Positions 17,784-28,126 of a DNA stretch of 64,000 bases are shown in pieces. A program made the translations under genes and the position numbers. The stretch spans positions 2,202,371-2,266,370 of the forward strand of contig NZ_LT629700.1 of the NCBI RefSeq assembly GCF_900103625.1, read 5' to 3'. Source of the stretch: Corynebacterium mycetoides (GTDB lineage Bacteria; Actinomycetota; Actinomycetes; Mycobacteriales; Mycobacteriaceae). Each line of letters starts with the position of its first letter. The stretch's first letter is position 1. The notes under the pieces are model-generated. The model saw only the letters and a program-made list of their open reading frames with translations. It searched no databases and was not told the DNA's origin.

Positions 17784-18980
17784 ATGCCCACCACTGAGTC
17801 TCGTCGCGCATCGTCCGCTTGGGACGTTTTCCGCATCTTCCTGCGCCTCGGCTGCACGTCCTTCGGCGGGCCGACAGCGCACTTGGGATACTTCCGCGAC
17901 GAGTTTGTGGAGAAGCGCAAGTGGTTCTCTGACAGGCAGTACGCCGACTTGGTGGCATTGTGCCAGTTCCTGCCTGGCCCGGCGTCGAGCCAGGTGGGCA
18001 TGGCGATCGGGCTGCAGCGCGCCGGGTACCTGGGCATGTTCCTGGCGTGGGTGGGCTTCACGCTGCCTTCGGTGCTGCTCATGGTGGCGTTCGCGCTCGG
18101 CGTGGCGCAGCTTGGCGATATCAGCGAGGCAGGCTGGCTGCTCGGCCTGAAGGCGGCGGCTGTCGCTGTCGTGGCGCAGGCCGTGTACGGCATGGCGAAG
18201 AACCTGGTCACAGGTAAGATTCACGCGGCGATCGCAGTGGCTGCGCTAGTGCTCGTTCTGCTCGTGCCACACCCGCTCATCCAAGTCGGCGCGATCGCGC
18301 TCGGCATCCTCGTCGGCCTGGCTTTGTTACGCGGTACAGGGCGAGAAAACGACAAGCCCCGTGAAGACACCGGCTCCCGCACCGTCGGGGCGGTATGCCT
18401 CGTGCTCTTCTTTGCCCTTCTTTTTATTCTCCCTGTCGTAGCCCGGCTGATCGGCACGACGGGCGCCGATATCTTCGACACGTTCTATCGCGCCGGCGCG
18501 CTCGTCTTCGGTGGCGGCCACGTGGTGCTGCCGCTGCTGGAGACGGTCACGGTTGGCGAGGGGCTCGTGGACCACGACACCTTCCTCGCCGGCTACGGTG
18601 CCGCCCAGGCAATGCCCGGCCCGCTATTCACCTTCGCGTCCTTCCTCGGCGCGAGCGCGGAGGGCATGAACTGGGCGCTCGGTGCGACGATTGCCACCGT
18701 CGCGATCTTCCTGCCGGCAGCGCTGCTCGTTCTCGGCGCGATGCCGTTTTGGGAGCGCCTCCGCACGATGCCGCGCGCGGGTGCGGCGCTGGCCGGCGCG
18801 AACGCCGCTGTCGTGGGAATTCTCGGCGCGGCGCTGTACACCCCGGTCTTCACCGCCGGCATCACCGGCGTGGTCACGCTGTCCATCGCCGTGGTCTGCT
18901 ACGCCGCGCTGATTTCGTGGAAGGTGCCGCCGTGGGCGGTGGTCATCGGTGCAGCACTCGTCGGTTGGGTGGTGCTATGA
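17784..18980 (+). CDS. chrA: Chromate transporter ChrA (full length)
   Basis: 398 residues with the duplicated CHR domain arrangement. The N-terminal half contains TSFGGPTAHLGYFRDEFV and FLPGPASSQVGMAIG; the C-terminal half mirrors it with FGGGHVVLPLLETVTV and YGAAQAMPGPLFTFASF. About ten to twelve membrane helices are predicted. The family exports chromate from the cytoplasm. Its stop overlaps the ATG of the flavin oxidoreductase (ATGA), so the two are co-translated. Its first 610 bp are duplicated 6.26 kb upstream. Confidence 0.9.
   Translation: MPTTESRRASSAWDVFRIFLRLGCTSFGGPTAHLGYFRDEFVEKRKWFSDRQYADLVALCQFLPGPASSQVGMAIGLQRAGYLGMFLAWVGFTLPSVLLMVAFALGVAQLGDISEAGWLLGLKAAAVAVVAQAVYGMAKNLVTGKIHAAIAVAALVLVLLVPHPLIQVGAIALGILVGLALLRGTGRENDKPREDTGSRTVGAVCLVLFFALLFILPVVARLIGTTGADIFDTFYRAGALVFGGGHVVLPLLETVTVGEGLVDHDTFLAGYGAAQAMPGPLFTFASFLGASAEGMNWALGATIATVAIFLPAALLVLGAMPFWERLRTMPRAGAALAGANAAVVGILGAALYTPVFTAGITGVVTLSIAVVCYAALISWKVPPWAVVIGAALVGWVVL
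17820..18395 (+). repeat. Right chrA direct repeat flanking the glycan cassette
   Basis: The partner of 11560-12135. Identity stops at CGGTA (18391-18395), after which only this copy continues into the second half of chrA. Confidence 0.85.
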
Positions 18981-19978
18981 ATCCGCTCTTCGAAGTCTCT
19001 GACGCCCCGCACTGGCAGCTCCCCGGCTTCCAGCGCACCTTCCGGCCGGGCGAGCTCACCGTCGGCCTCACCCTGCCCATCGAGGAGGATGCGGAGTCGA
19101 ATCCGCTCGACAGCCTGGATAACCAGCTGCGCCTCATCCGCAAGGCTGAGGCCGGGGGAGTGGCCGCGATCTGGGTGCGCGATATTCCGCTGCGCGTCGA
19201 GACGTTCGGCGATGTCAGCCAGGTCTACGACCCCTGGATGTACCTGAGCCACATCGCCGCGCACACGGACGCGATCGCTTTGGGCACCGCAGCCATCGTC
19301 GTGCCCTTCCAGCACCCGCTGCTTTTGGCCAAGCGTGCCGGCACCATCGACCGCCTCAGCCGCGGCCGCTTCCTCATGGGCGTGGCCACGGGCGACCGCC
19401 CCGAGGAGTTTCCCGCGTTCGGCCAGGACAAAGGCAAGCGCGACGAAGAATTCCGCGAAAGAATCGCAGCTTATCGACGAGCCACCCTCACCACCCACAC
19501 CCCCGTCCGCTGGTCCGGCGGCCGGATGGGCGGCGCCGATGTCGTCCCCAAACCCCAGGCCCGCGAGGTGCCCCTCTTGGCCACCGGCTCCTGCCAGCAG
19601 ACTCTCGAGTGGCGCGCCGAGCACACCCACGGCTGGCTGATGTACCACAAGGGCCTGGAGATCCAACGCCAGAACGTGCGCAATTGGAACACCGCCGTGG
19701 CCGACTGGGCCGCCCGCGAAGGTGTCGCAGGGACCCCGGCCGCCTTCAAGCCCTTCGCCGAATCGCTCTGGCTCGACCTGCACGAGGACCCCGATGCGCC
19801 CGCTTCAGGCGGCAGCTTCGGCTACCGCCTCGGCCGCAACACACTGATCCAGCTGCTTCGCTCCCAGCGCGAGGTGGGGATCAGCCACGTCATGGTCAAT
19901 TTCCGCTCCAGCAAGCGTTCCGCGGAGGAGCAGATCGACGAGCTGATCGAATACGTCATCCCCGCGCTGGAGCGCTAG
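18977..19978 (+). CDS. LLM-class flavin-dependent oxidoreductase (luciferase-like monooxygenase)
   Basis: 333 residues with a bacterial-luciferase-type TIM barrel: GLTLPIEEDAESNPLDSLDN at the first strand, AIWVRDIPLRVETFGDVSQV, and RLSRGRFLMGVATGDRPEEF, the family's conserved FMN-proximal block. It would use reduced FMN or F420 and oxygen or another acceptor; the substrate is unknown. The ATG overlaps the chrA stop, suggesting a shared transcript and perhaps a role in chromate or electrophile stress. It converges with the aminotransferase, sharing a CTAG. Confidence 0.82.
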   Translation: MNPLFEVSDAPHWQLPGFQRTFRPGELTVGLTLPIEEDAESNPLDSLDNQLRLIRKAEAGGVAAIWVRDIPLRVETFGDVSQVYDPWMYLSHIAAHTDAIALGTAAIVVPFQHPLLLAKRAGTIDRLSRGRFLMGVATGDRPEEFPAFGQDKGKRDEEFRERIAAYRRATLTTHTPVRWSGGRMGGADVVPKPQAREVPLLATGSCQQTLEWRAEHTHGWLMYHKGLEIQRQNVRNWNTAVADWAAREGVAGTPAAFKPFAESLWLDLHEDPDAPASGGSFGYRLGRNTLIQLLRSQREVGISHVMVNFRSSKRSAEEQIDELIEYVIPALER

Positions 19979-21108
19979 ACCCGGCCCAGCGCCTCCGCGA
20001 ACCGCGCGACGGTGCCGTCCACGTCTGCCCACTTGTCCAGGCCGAATAGGCCGATGCGGAAGGTGGAGAAACTCTCGGGCTCGCCGATCTGCAGCGGGAC
20101 GCCACCGGCGATCTGGATGCCGGCCTGCTTGAATGCGGCGCCGGTGGCCTGCTCCGGTGCGGTGGCGTGCATGACCACGATGGAGGTGGCCTCAAAACCC
20201 GGGGCTGCAACGGAGACGTAGCCCTTCTCGGCCAGCAGCTCACGGACCTTAGTGCCCAGCTCGACCTGGCGAGCGGTGAGCTCGTCGAGGCCGATCTCCT
20301 TGGCTTCTTTCATCAGCTCGAGGTTGTGCGCGATCGTGTCCGTGGGCACAGTGGCGTGGTAGGCGGCGGTGCCGTCCACGTAGCCCTCGGAGATGGCGGT
20401 CCACTTGGCCAGGTCCATGGCGAAGCTGTCGGAGGTGGTGTTGTCCAGCTGCGCGCGGCCGTCCTCGGAGAACATGACGTAGCCGGTGGCCGGGGAGCCG
20501 GACCAGCCCTTCTGCGGCGCGGTGATGAGGATGTCCACGCCGGTGGCCTCCATGTTGATCCACTTGGTGCCGGCTGCGACGCAGTCGAGGACCATCAGGC
20601 CGCCGGCCTCGTGGGCGGCGTCGGCAAGCTTGGAAATGTAGTCGACGGGTAGCTCGAGGCCCGCTGCTGTCTCTACGTGCGCCGCGAACACGAGGTTGGG
20701 GCGCTCGGTGCGGATGCGCTCCACGGCGTCGTCGATCGCCGGCGGGGCGTAGGAAGCGCGCTCATCGTCCGAAGTCGGCTCGGCGTTGAGCACCGTGACT
20801 TTCTCGGTCACGCCGGAGGCATCGAAAATCTGCGTCCAGCGGTAGGAGAAGTTGCCGGTCCGGATGACCAGCGCCTCCTTGCCGCGTGCGAACTGGCGCG
20901 CAACAGCTTCCATCGCGAACGTGCCGCCGCCGGGAACCACAGCCACGGATGACGCGTGGTACGTCTCACGCAGGATTGCCTGAAGTTCCTGCATGATGCC
21001 GATGAACTTGGCGGACATGTGGTTCAAAGACCGGTCGCTGAACACGGCCGAGTATTCCAGCAGGCCGTCTGGGTCGATGTCGGGGCGGGGGAGAGTGTTG
21101 TCAGTCAT
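19975..21108 (-). CDS. PLP-dependent class-V aminotransferase (alanine-glyoxylate/serine type)
   Basis: 377 residues. VVPGGGTFAMEAVARQ is the cofactor phosphate-binding start, MVLDCVAAGTKWINMEATGVDI contains the Asp that contacts the PLP ring, and TAPQKGWSGSPATGYVMFSE holds the Schiff-base Lys. The family transaminates small amino acids such as alanine, serine or phosphoserine with glyoxylate or other keto acids. It is monocistronic and convergent with the LLM gene. The exact substrate cannot be fixed; a SerC role is less likely because the SerC consensus blocks are not obvious. Confidence 0.8.
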   Translation of the reverse strand: MTDNTLPRPDIDPDGLLEYSAVFSDRSLNHMSAKFIGIMQELQAILRETYHASSVAVVPGGGTFAMEAVARQFARGKEALVIRTGNFSYRWTQIFDASGVTEKVTVLNAEPTSDDERASYAPPAIDDAVERIRTERPNLVFAAHVETAAGLELPVDYISKLADAAHEAGGLMVLDCVAAGTKWINMEATGVDILITAPQKGWSGSPATGYVMFSEDGRAQLDNTTSDSFAMDLAKWTAISEGYVDGTAAYHATVPTDTIAHNLELMKEAKEIGLDELTARQVELGTKVRELLAEKGYVSVAAPGFEATSIVVMHATAPEQATGAAFKQAGIQIAGGVPLQIGEPESFSTFRIGLFGLDKWADVDGTVARFAEALGRV

Positions 21109-21170
21109 GCCCCAACGCTATCGGTTTTCTCTTACGATGGTGAACGCTTACCACGAAAAAGGAGAAAACT

Positions 21171-21341
21171 ATGGGTCGTTGGATCATCGCCATCATCGGT
21201 GCCGTTGTTGGCGCGCTACTCACCGGTTTCATTCTCAGCCAGCTCGGTGTGACCGGCATTCTCTACACCATTCTGGTGCTCGTCGGTTCCGCCATCTGCT
21301 CGTCGCTCGCGGGAACGCTGTACTTCCGCGCGAAACGCTAG
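21171..21341 (+). CDS. Small two-helix membrane protein (block A copy)
   Basis: 56 residues forming two hydrophobic helices (WIIAIIGAVVGALLTGFIL and GILYTILVLVGSAICSSLAG) with a basic tail. GGAG lies ahead of the ATG. It resembles the GlsB/YeaQ/YmgE family of small stress-associated membrane proteins, although that assignment is from pattern only. A paralogue with the same framework sits at the matching place in block B, ahead of the second BCCT gene. Its last codon overlaps the end of thiF on the other strand. Confidence 0.75.
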   Translation: MGRWIIAIIGAVVGALLTGFILSQLGVTGILYTILVLVGSAICSSLAGTLYFRAKR

Positions 21342-22450
21342 AGCGCGTTCACGCCGCCAGGCAGGCTCCTCAGCATCACATTCCGCTCGGCGGCATGAGC
21401 TGCATGCTTATCGACGAACCCCTGCGACCTCTTCCCCGACGCGCAGTACACCACCACATCGGTGCCTTGGGGCAGAGTGTCGATGAACTCGTCGCCGAGC
21501 GCGGAATTCCCCTCCAACTCTGAGGTGGGGATGTGCCCGCTTCGCACCGCGGAAACGTCCTTCAGCGCTTTCTCGTGCTCCTCGCGCACGTCGAGGGCGA
21601 CGGCAGATCCCGTCGCAACCGCAGTCAGAAGCTCTTCATTGTCGTGCACCGGCACCGCGCACACCGCGCCCTCGTAGTCGCCGAAGCTGGTGGCCAGCTC
21701 GCGACCGGGGTCGCGGCGGACGGCGAAGCTGCGGATCTGGGTGGTCAGGGCGTCGTACATGCGCAGGGTGCCCACCGGTGCTTCGCCGACGCCGGTGAGG
21801 AACTTGATGACCTCGGTGGACATCAGCCCGCCGACCACACTCGTGGTCACGCCGAGCACGCCCGCGGTGGCGCAGTCGGGAACCGAGTCCGCGTCGGGCT
21901 GGTCGGGGTAGAGGTCGCGCATGCCCACGCCGTCCTCCGGTGCGCCCGGGCCGGACCACCACAACGCCACGTCGCCGCGGTAGCGCAGCACCGACCCCCA
22001 CACAAGGGGAGTGCCGGTGATCTCGGCAGCGTCGGCGGCCATGAATTTGGTTGTGAATGTGTCTGAGCCGTCGATGAGCACGTCAATGCCGTCCAGGATC
22101 TCCACGGCATTGGAGGCGTCCATGCGGCCGTCGATGGTTCTCACCTCGATGCCGGGCTGGAGTTCGCGCAGGCGCTCGGCGGCCACTTCGGTCTTTTTCC
22201 GGCCCACATCGGAGGCTCCGAAGAGAATCTGGCGGTGAATATTAGTCAGGTCGACCACGTCGTCGTCGATAAGCGAAATGTGCCCGACGCCTGTCGCCGC
22301 GAGCGTCTGCATCACGGGGCAGCCGAGCCCTCCCGCTCCGATGACCAGCACATTCGCGCGGTGAAGCGCTTCTTGTTGGTCCGGCCCGAAACCGGGCAGA
22401 TTCATCTGGCGGGCGGTGCGGCGGAGTTCTTGCTCAGGAAGAGAAATCAC
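21338..22450 (-). CDS. thiF: ThiF/MoeB-type adenylyltransferase with C-terminal rhodanese domain
   Basis: 370 residues. The E1-like ATP fold shows GAGGLGCPVMQTLAATG and DDDVVDLTNIHRQILFG; the family's reactive Cys is in PDCATAGVLG. Residues from about 265 form a rhodanese domain with active-site Cys in VVVYCASGKRSQGF. It should adenylate the ThiS C-terminus and support sulfur transfer in thiazole synthesis. The paired CxxC zinc site of E. coli ThiF/MoeB is absent (VGMRDLYPDQP instead of a CxxC). It starts at GTG with AAGGGG upstream. It is divergent from the BCCT gene that separates it from thiGSO. No thiF copy occurs in block B. Confidence 0.88.
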   Translation of the reverse strand: MISLPEQELRRTARQMNLPGFGPDQQEALHRANVLVIGAGGLGCPVMQTLAATGVGHISLIDDDVVDLTNIHRQILFGASDVGRKKTEVAAERLRELQPGIEVRTIDGRMDASNAVEILDGIDVLIDGSDTFTTKFMAADAAEITGTPLVWGSVLRYRGDVALWWSGPGAPEDGVGMRDLYPDQPDADSVPDCATAGVLGVTTSVVGGLMSTEVIKFLTGVGEAPVGTLRMYDALTTQIRSFAVRRDPGRELATSFGDYEGAVCAVPVHDNEELLTAVATGSAVALDVREEHEKALKDVSAVRSGHIPTSELEGNSALGDEFIDTLPQGTDVVVYCASGKRSQGFVDKHAAHAAERNVMLRSLPGGVNAL

Positions 22451-22524
22451 ACCCCTTCACCTTAATGGCCTAAACTTTTTCGGGACATCATGACCGCCCG
22501 ACTAAAGATTTGGGGCCGATTCCC

Positions 22525-24285
22525 ATGCGCAAACTTCGCGCTGATCCACTGATCTTTTTCACTGCTGTCGGATTCATCGTCGCTTTCGTGGCTCTCACTA
22601 TCGGTTTCGGTGAGCGCGCCCGCGACACGTATTCCACTGTCTCCACCTGGATGATGGACAACTTCGCCTGGCTGTACATCGGAGGAGTGTCCGCGGTGTT
22701 CATCTTCCTGATTGTCCTGTTCGTGTCTAAGTACGGCAATTACCGGCTCGGCGACGACGACGATGAACCCGAGTACTCCCTCCCCGTCTGGTTCTCCATG
22801 CTGTTCGCTGCGGGCATGGGTGCGACGCTGATGTTCTGGGGTGCCGCGGAGCCTCTGCACCACGCGTACGACCCGCCGCGCGGCGGGTACGAATCCATGA
22901 GCCGCGAGGCAATCCGCCAGGCATTCGAATTCACCTACTACCACTTCGGTATTCACATGTGGGTGATCTTCACGCTGCCGGGCCTGGCCATGGGCTATTT
23001 CATCTACAAGCGAAAGATGCCCGCGCGCTATTCGTCGATCTTCTCGCCGCTGCTCGGCTCCAAGGTCTACCAGTGGCCGGGCAAGCTTCTCGATGCCATT
23101 GGCATCATCGGCACCGTCTTCGGCCTCGCCGTCTCCGTGGGCCTGGGCGTGCTGCAGATCAGCGCGGGCCTGAACATCCTGTGGGGTGTGCCGTTGGTGA
23201 CCTGGGTTGAACTCGGGGTCATCATCTTCATCACGGTCTGCGCCTCCGTGTCCGTGGCCACGGGCCTGGACAAGGGCGTGAAGCTGCTGTCGAACCTGAA
23301 CATCATCGGTTCGATCGCGTTGCTGGTCTTCCTCTTCGTCATGGGGCCGACCCTGAAAATCATCGAGCACCTCACCGAGTCCTTCGGCATTTACGCATCG
23401 TCGTTGCCGGAGCTGATGTTCTGGGTCGACTCCTACAACGACAACCCGGGCTGGCACGCCACCTGGACCGCGTTCTACTGGGCGTGGACGATCTGTTGGT
23501 CACCGTACGTGGGCATGTTCTTCGCCCGCATTTCGCGCGGACGCACCGTGCGCCAGTTCATTGCCGGCACGATCCTCCTGCCGACTGTCTTCGACATCGT
23601 CTGGTTCGCCACCTTCGGCCGCACCGCGATCGACGTGGAGACGAATGACCCGGGCGTGCTCACTGGCCCAGTGGTGGAGGACGGGGAGACCCCGCAGGCG
23701 CTGTTCACCCTGCTGGCGCAGTATCCGCTGTACTTCATCAGTGGTGCGGTGGCGCTCGCGGTGATCATCTTCTACTTCGTCACCTCAATCGACTCCGCGG
23801 CGTTGGTGATGGACATGTTCACTAGCGGCGAGGAGGAAGCGACTCCGCGGTACTACCGCGTCGCCTGGGCGGTCGCAGTCGGCACGGTGACAGCTGCGTT
23901 GCTGTTCATCAACGATTCCGGCATCCAAGCACTGCAGGAAGTGGTGATCATCATCGCCCTGCCGTTCTTCATCGTCTACTTCATCATGATGTTCTCGCTG
24001 GTGAAGGGGATGAGCGACGATGCCGCCGCCGAGCGCCGCTTCCGCTCCCGCCAGTGGGAGAAGACCGACACGGCGGAGAAATACGAGGAAGCCGACGCTA
24101 AGCCCGCGCCGGGGTACGACGAAGAAGGCAACGAAATCGACCGCCCCGAACTCGAGTACGACCACGAGGAGGGCTCATGGCGCCTCACTGAGAGCGTGCT
24201 CACCGAGGCGAAGGCCGAGGACGAAACGGTCGACGCGGAGGTGCCGGAGGGCACGTCTGTCATCATCAAGCCTGAGAAGGACTAG
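22525..24285 (+). CDS. BCCT-family osmolyte transporter (block A copy)
   Basis: 586 residues, twelve predicted helices and a charged cytoplasmic C-terminal tail of about 90 residues rich in Glu/Asp. Family hallmarks are GMGATLMFWGAAEPLHHAYD in helix 3 and TAFYWAWTICWSPYVGMFFARISRGRTVR in the signature helix 8 region. Relatives are the sodium-coupled EctP/LcoP/BetP carriers for betaine, ectoine and proline. The acidic rather than strongly basic tail looks more like EctP/LcoP than BetP. The ATG at 22525 was chosen; a TTG five codons upstream is possible. A strong terminator follows. Its neighbour on the other side of thiGSO and the TCS cassette is an EctC homologue. Confidence 0.88.
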   Translation: MRKLRADPLIFFTAVGFIVAFVALTIGFGERARDTYSTVSTWMMDNFAWLYIGGVSAVFIFLIVLFVSKYGNYRLGDDDDEPEYSLPVWFSMLFAAGMGATLMFWGAAEPLHHAYDPPRGGYESMSREAIRQAFEFTYYHFGIHMWVIFTLPGLAMGYFIYKRKMPARYSSIFSPLLGSKVYQWPGKLLDAIGIIGTVFGLAVSVGLGVLQISAGLNILWGVPLVTWVELGVIIFITVCASVSVATGLDKGVKLLSNLNIIGSIALLVFLFVMGPTLKIIEHLTESFGIYASSLPELMFWVDSYNDNPGWHATWTAFYWAWTICWSPYVGMFFARISRGRTVRQFIAGTILLPTVFDIVWFATFGRTAIDVETNDPGVLTGPVVEDGETPQALFTLLAQYPLYFISGAVALAVIIFYFVTSIDSAALVMDMFTSGEEEATPRYYRVAWAVAVGTVTAALLFINDSGIQALQEVVIIIALPFFIVYFIMMFSLVKGMSDDAAAERRFRSRQWEKTDTAEKYEEADAKPAPGYDEEGNEIDRPELEYDHEEGSWRLTESVLTEAKAEDETVDAEVPEGTSVIIKPEKD

Positions 24286-24311
24286 AGCGAGAACAGAACC
24301 GCATTGACACT

Positions 24312-24336
24312 GCCGGCGCGAATCAGCGCCGGCTTT
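24312..24336 (+). terminator. Terminator of the BCCT gene (block A)
   Basis: GCCGGCGC-GAATCA-GCGCCGGC followed by TTT, 27 bp after the stop. Perfect 8-bp GC stem. Confidence 0.75.
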
Positions 24337-24394
24337 GCCGTATCCAGGACGTACAGGTCGCCGGTGGGGCTGGCCACGGTCCGCTTTCAGAGTT

Positions 24395-25370
<976 letters not shown>

Positions 25371-25380
<10 letters not shown>

Positions 25381-26471
25381 TGGTTCCTCCTTGAATGACG
25401 TAGGGGATCACAGGCCCCCAACTCTACGGGTGGTTCTTGTCCTTCGACCAGCGCGGCTCCGCACTTCGCGCCCATCGCGGCGAGCAGGATGCCGTGCCGG
25501 AAATAGCCGGTGGACACCACGACACGGTCGCTGACCCGGCCGAGGTACGGTAGGTCGTCCGGCGAACCGGGGCGCGCGCCGACGTGGACCTCGATGAGGT
25601 CGCAATCCTCGATGCCGGGCACGATCTCGCTGGCGTCGCGAAGCAGTTGCAGCACGCCGCCGGCCTGCGGTTCTGGTCGGTCGTCCTCGCGGGTGGTCGC
25701 GCCGATCGTGAGCGTGTCGTCTTCGCGCGGGATCAGGTACACCGGCCGGTCCTCGACGAAACCGCGTATCACACGGTCGATCAGCGGCCGCTGGTGCTTC
25801 GGCACGCGCAGCTCCACCATGTCGCCGTAGACCGGCCTGAGTTTCAGCGGGTTCTCGCCATCGAACCAGCCCGTCGTCTCGCGCGCGCCGAGCCCATTGG
25901 CCAGCACGACCTGCTCGGCGTCGATATCGTTGACATCTTTCACGGCCTCCGCCACGAATTCCACGCCCGCATTCGCGCACGCGTCCTGCAGCGCGGCCAC
26001 GAACAGCCGCGGACGGACCTGGTGGTCGCCGGGAATATGCACGGCACCGCTTATCGACGGCGCCAGCGCCCCCTCCAACCTCCTCGCCTCCCGCGTGGTG
26101 ATCCGTTCCGTGGTCATGCCGTGGAGCTCCTGGTACTCCTGCAGTTCCTCCAAATGCGTCTTATCCGCGCGGTCTTTCGCCACCACCAGCGTCCCGTCAG
26201 TGCGGTAGCCGGTCGGCTTGTCCGTGTGCTTCGCCGTCAGCTCGATCAGCTCCGGGTACCACTGGCCGGCCGCGATCATCAGCGGAAACAGCGGATCCTG
26301 CTTGTACACGACCTCTGCTGCCGGTGCGAGCATGCCGCCCGCGTGCCAGGTCGCGCCGCTGGCAGGCTCCGGATCGTAGACGGTCACGTTGTGGCCACGA
26401 TTTGCCAACGTCAGCGCGGTGGACAGGCCGACGATGCCTGCTCCGAGGATTGCAATCTTCTGTTCTGCCAT
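25371..26471 (-). CDS. thiO: Glycine oxidase ThiO (block A copy)
   Basis: 366 residues of the D-amino-acid-oxidase fold. The FAD Rossmann motif is at the start (IAILGAGIVGLSTALTLANRG), GMLAPAAEVVYKQDPLFPL follows, and VSTGYFRHGILLAAMGA near the C-terminus is the conserved FAD/substrate block. It oxidises glycine to iminoacetate for ThiG. The ATG at 26471 (MAEQKI) was preferred over an upstream start at 26483. It is the first gene of the thiO-thiS-thiG operon; only 24 bp separate it from the response regulator gene transcribed in the same direction. Confidence 0.92.
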
Positions 26472-26495
26472 ATCGCCATCCAACCTACGCTCTTT

Positions 26496-27095
26496 TCAGA
26501 GCCAGCCATTGTCGTCGCAGGTGCGCGCGGCTGCAAAGCGGTTGGGTGCTCCAGTCTTGGTCATGATCGCCGAAATGTAGTTGCGCACCGTCCCCGTGGA
26601 GAGGTTCAACCGCGCCGCGATCTGCTTGATTTCTGCACCGGTGAGCGCCTCACGGGCGACCTCGACCTCGCGCGCAGTCAGCGGTGACGGCGGAGTGAAC
26701 AGGGATTCCTCCGCGACCTGCGGATCGACGACCCGCAGACCGGCGTGTGTGCGACGCACTGCGTCGGCAAGCTGGTCTGGGGGAGTGTCCTTCACAATGA
26801 AACCGGAAGCCCCGGCTTCTAAGGCCGTGCGCAGGTATCCGGGTCGCCCAAACGTGGTCACGATGAGCACCTTGCACGAGGATCCCGCGAGGTCGGCAGC
26901 GAGCTCCAGGCCGGTGCGGCCGGGCATTTCAATATCGAGCAACGCCACATCCACATTGTGCTCCCGTACCGCTTCGACGACACCATCGCCGGAACGGCAA
27001 GTGGCTACGACCTCTATATCCTTCTCGAGGTTGAGCAATGCAGACAACGCTCCGACGAGCAGCCCTTGGTCGTCGGCGATGAGCACGCGAATCAT
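26496..27095 (-). CDS. LuxR/NarL-family response regulator
   Basis: 199 residues: receiver domain with phospho-acceptor Asp54 (LLDIEMPG) and acidic pair Asp8-Asp9, then a C-terminal LuxR helix-turn-helix (LTAREVEVAREALTGAEIKQIAARLNLSTGTVRNYI). The last gene of a four-gene operon with 4-bp overlaps: ABC ATPase, permease, kinase, regulator. The layout matches DesKR/YvfTU-type systems that control their own exporter. This cassette is missing between thiO and ectC in block B. Confidence 0.92.
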   Translation of the reverse strand: MIRVLIADDQGLLVGALSALLNLEKDIEVVATCRSGDGVVEAVREHNVDVALLDIEMPGRTGLELAADLAGSSCKVLIVTTFGRPGYLRTALEAGASGFIVKDTPPDQLADAVRRTHAGLRVVDPQVAEESLFTPPSPLTAREVEVAREALTGAEIKQIAARLNLSTGTVRNYISAIMTKTGAPNRFAAARTCDDNGWL

Positions 27096-28126
27096 GCTGT
27101 CACCTCCACCCGTGTTCCAGACTCGGTGGGCGGCACCACGAGAGTGCCGCCGGCAGCACTGACCCTGTCAGCGATGCTCACCAGACGCGTCCCCGGTGGC
27201 AGGCCGATGCCGTTGTCAGCCACAACGAGCGTGCGCGGGGAGACCTCGATCTCGCATTCCGTGGCCTGGGAGTGCCGGATCACATTTGTCACTGCCTCCC
27301 GCAGCACCCATCCGAACAGTGGGGAGTCGGTGGCGCCGTCTGAATCAATCCGCGCCTCGATCCCGGCTGCCGCCAGCGCTGAGCGTGCGGCTTCCACCTC
27401 GGCAGTTAGCGACGGCGTGTGAGTCGCCCGCACAGCACGCCGGACGTCCTCAAGTGATTGGCGGGACAGCTCCACGATCTCATCCAGCTCCTTCGCCGCT
27501 TCTTTCTTATCGACGTCCACCAGCCTGCGCGCCAGCGACGTCTTCACGTTGATCACAGTCAGCGAATGACCCAATAGATCGTGCACGTCCCGGTAAATCG
27601 ACTCGCGTTGTCGCGCCAGCTCGAGCTCAGCGGCGAGGTGGACGCGCTCGTCGGTTAGCTTGGTCGCGCTGACCTGCGTTCCCACTGTCACCGCGATGAG
27701 CACGGACGCGCCGAAGAAAATCCACGCCGTCAGGTTTCCCGTGAAGAACACGTAGACACCGAACGCCGAGATGATGGCGAGATCCACGATCGTGTGCATG
27801 CGCACTGGCATGAGTGATCCGGTCACGGCCGTGATGTAGGGGAGCATTGTGGTCCCCCACACCTCCATGATGGCGGTCACTCCGATCATGGGGATCAGGA
27901 GGGCGATCACGCACAACGCCGCGTTGACGGTGTCGTTGCGGTGTGCCCGGATTGCGTGCGCACACAGGTACACCGCCCCGAAGACCACGATCAACGAGGC
28001 GCCCGCGGCGTACTGCCAGGCGGGGCGCTCCATGGCGAACAAGCCGGCGAGCGGGCTGACCAAGAGGATCAGCCAGATGCCGGCCTCAACGAGGTGGTAG
28101 TGGCCACCGTTCGTTTTCTGGGTCAC
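27092..28126 (-). CDS. Membrane sensor histidine kinase (NarL/DesK class)
   Basis: 344 residues. About five membrane helices occupy residues 10-160. HisKA_3 dimerisation and phospho-acceptor His lie in YRDVHDLLGHSLTVI, and the ATP-binding domain in REAVTNVIRHSQ and VVADNGIGLPPGTRL. With no large extracellular loop it probably senses the membrane or the adjacent ABC exporter. It overlaps the regulator and the permease genes by four bases each. Confidence 0.9.
   Translation of the reverse strand: MTQKTNGGHYHLVEAGIWLILLVSPLAGLFAMERPAWQYAAGASLIVVFGAVYLCAHAIRAHRNDTVNAALCVIALLIPMIGVTAIMEVWGTTMLPYITAVTGSLMPVRMHTIVDLAIISAFGVYVFFTGNLTAWIFFGASVLIAVTVGTQVSATKLTDERVHLAAELELARQRESIYRDVHDLLGHSLTVINVKTSLARRLVDVDKKEAAKELDEIVELSRQSLEDVRRAVRATHTPSLTAEVEAARSALAAAGIEARIDSDGATDSPLFGWVLREAVTNVIRHSQATECEIEVSPRTLVVADNGIGLPPGTRLVSIADRVSAAGGTLVVPPTESGTRVEVTA

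Noticed and set aside
22462..23457. Long open frame antisense to the BCCT gene (331 codons)
   Set aside because: Composition is Arg/Asp/His/Gln-rich with no family resemblance, typical of the complement of a high-GC gene; similar shadows lie opposite the catalase and both Nramp-like genes.
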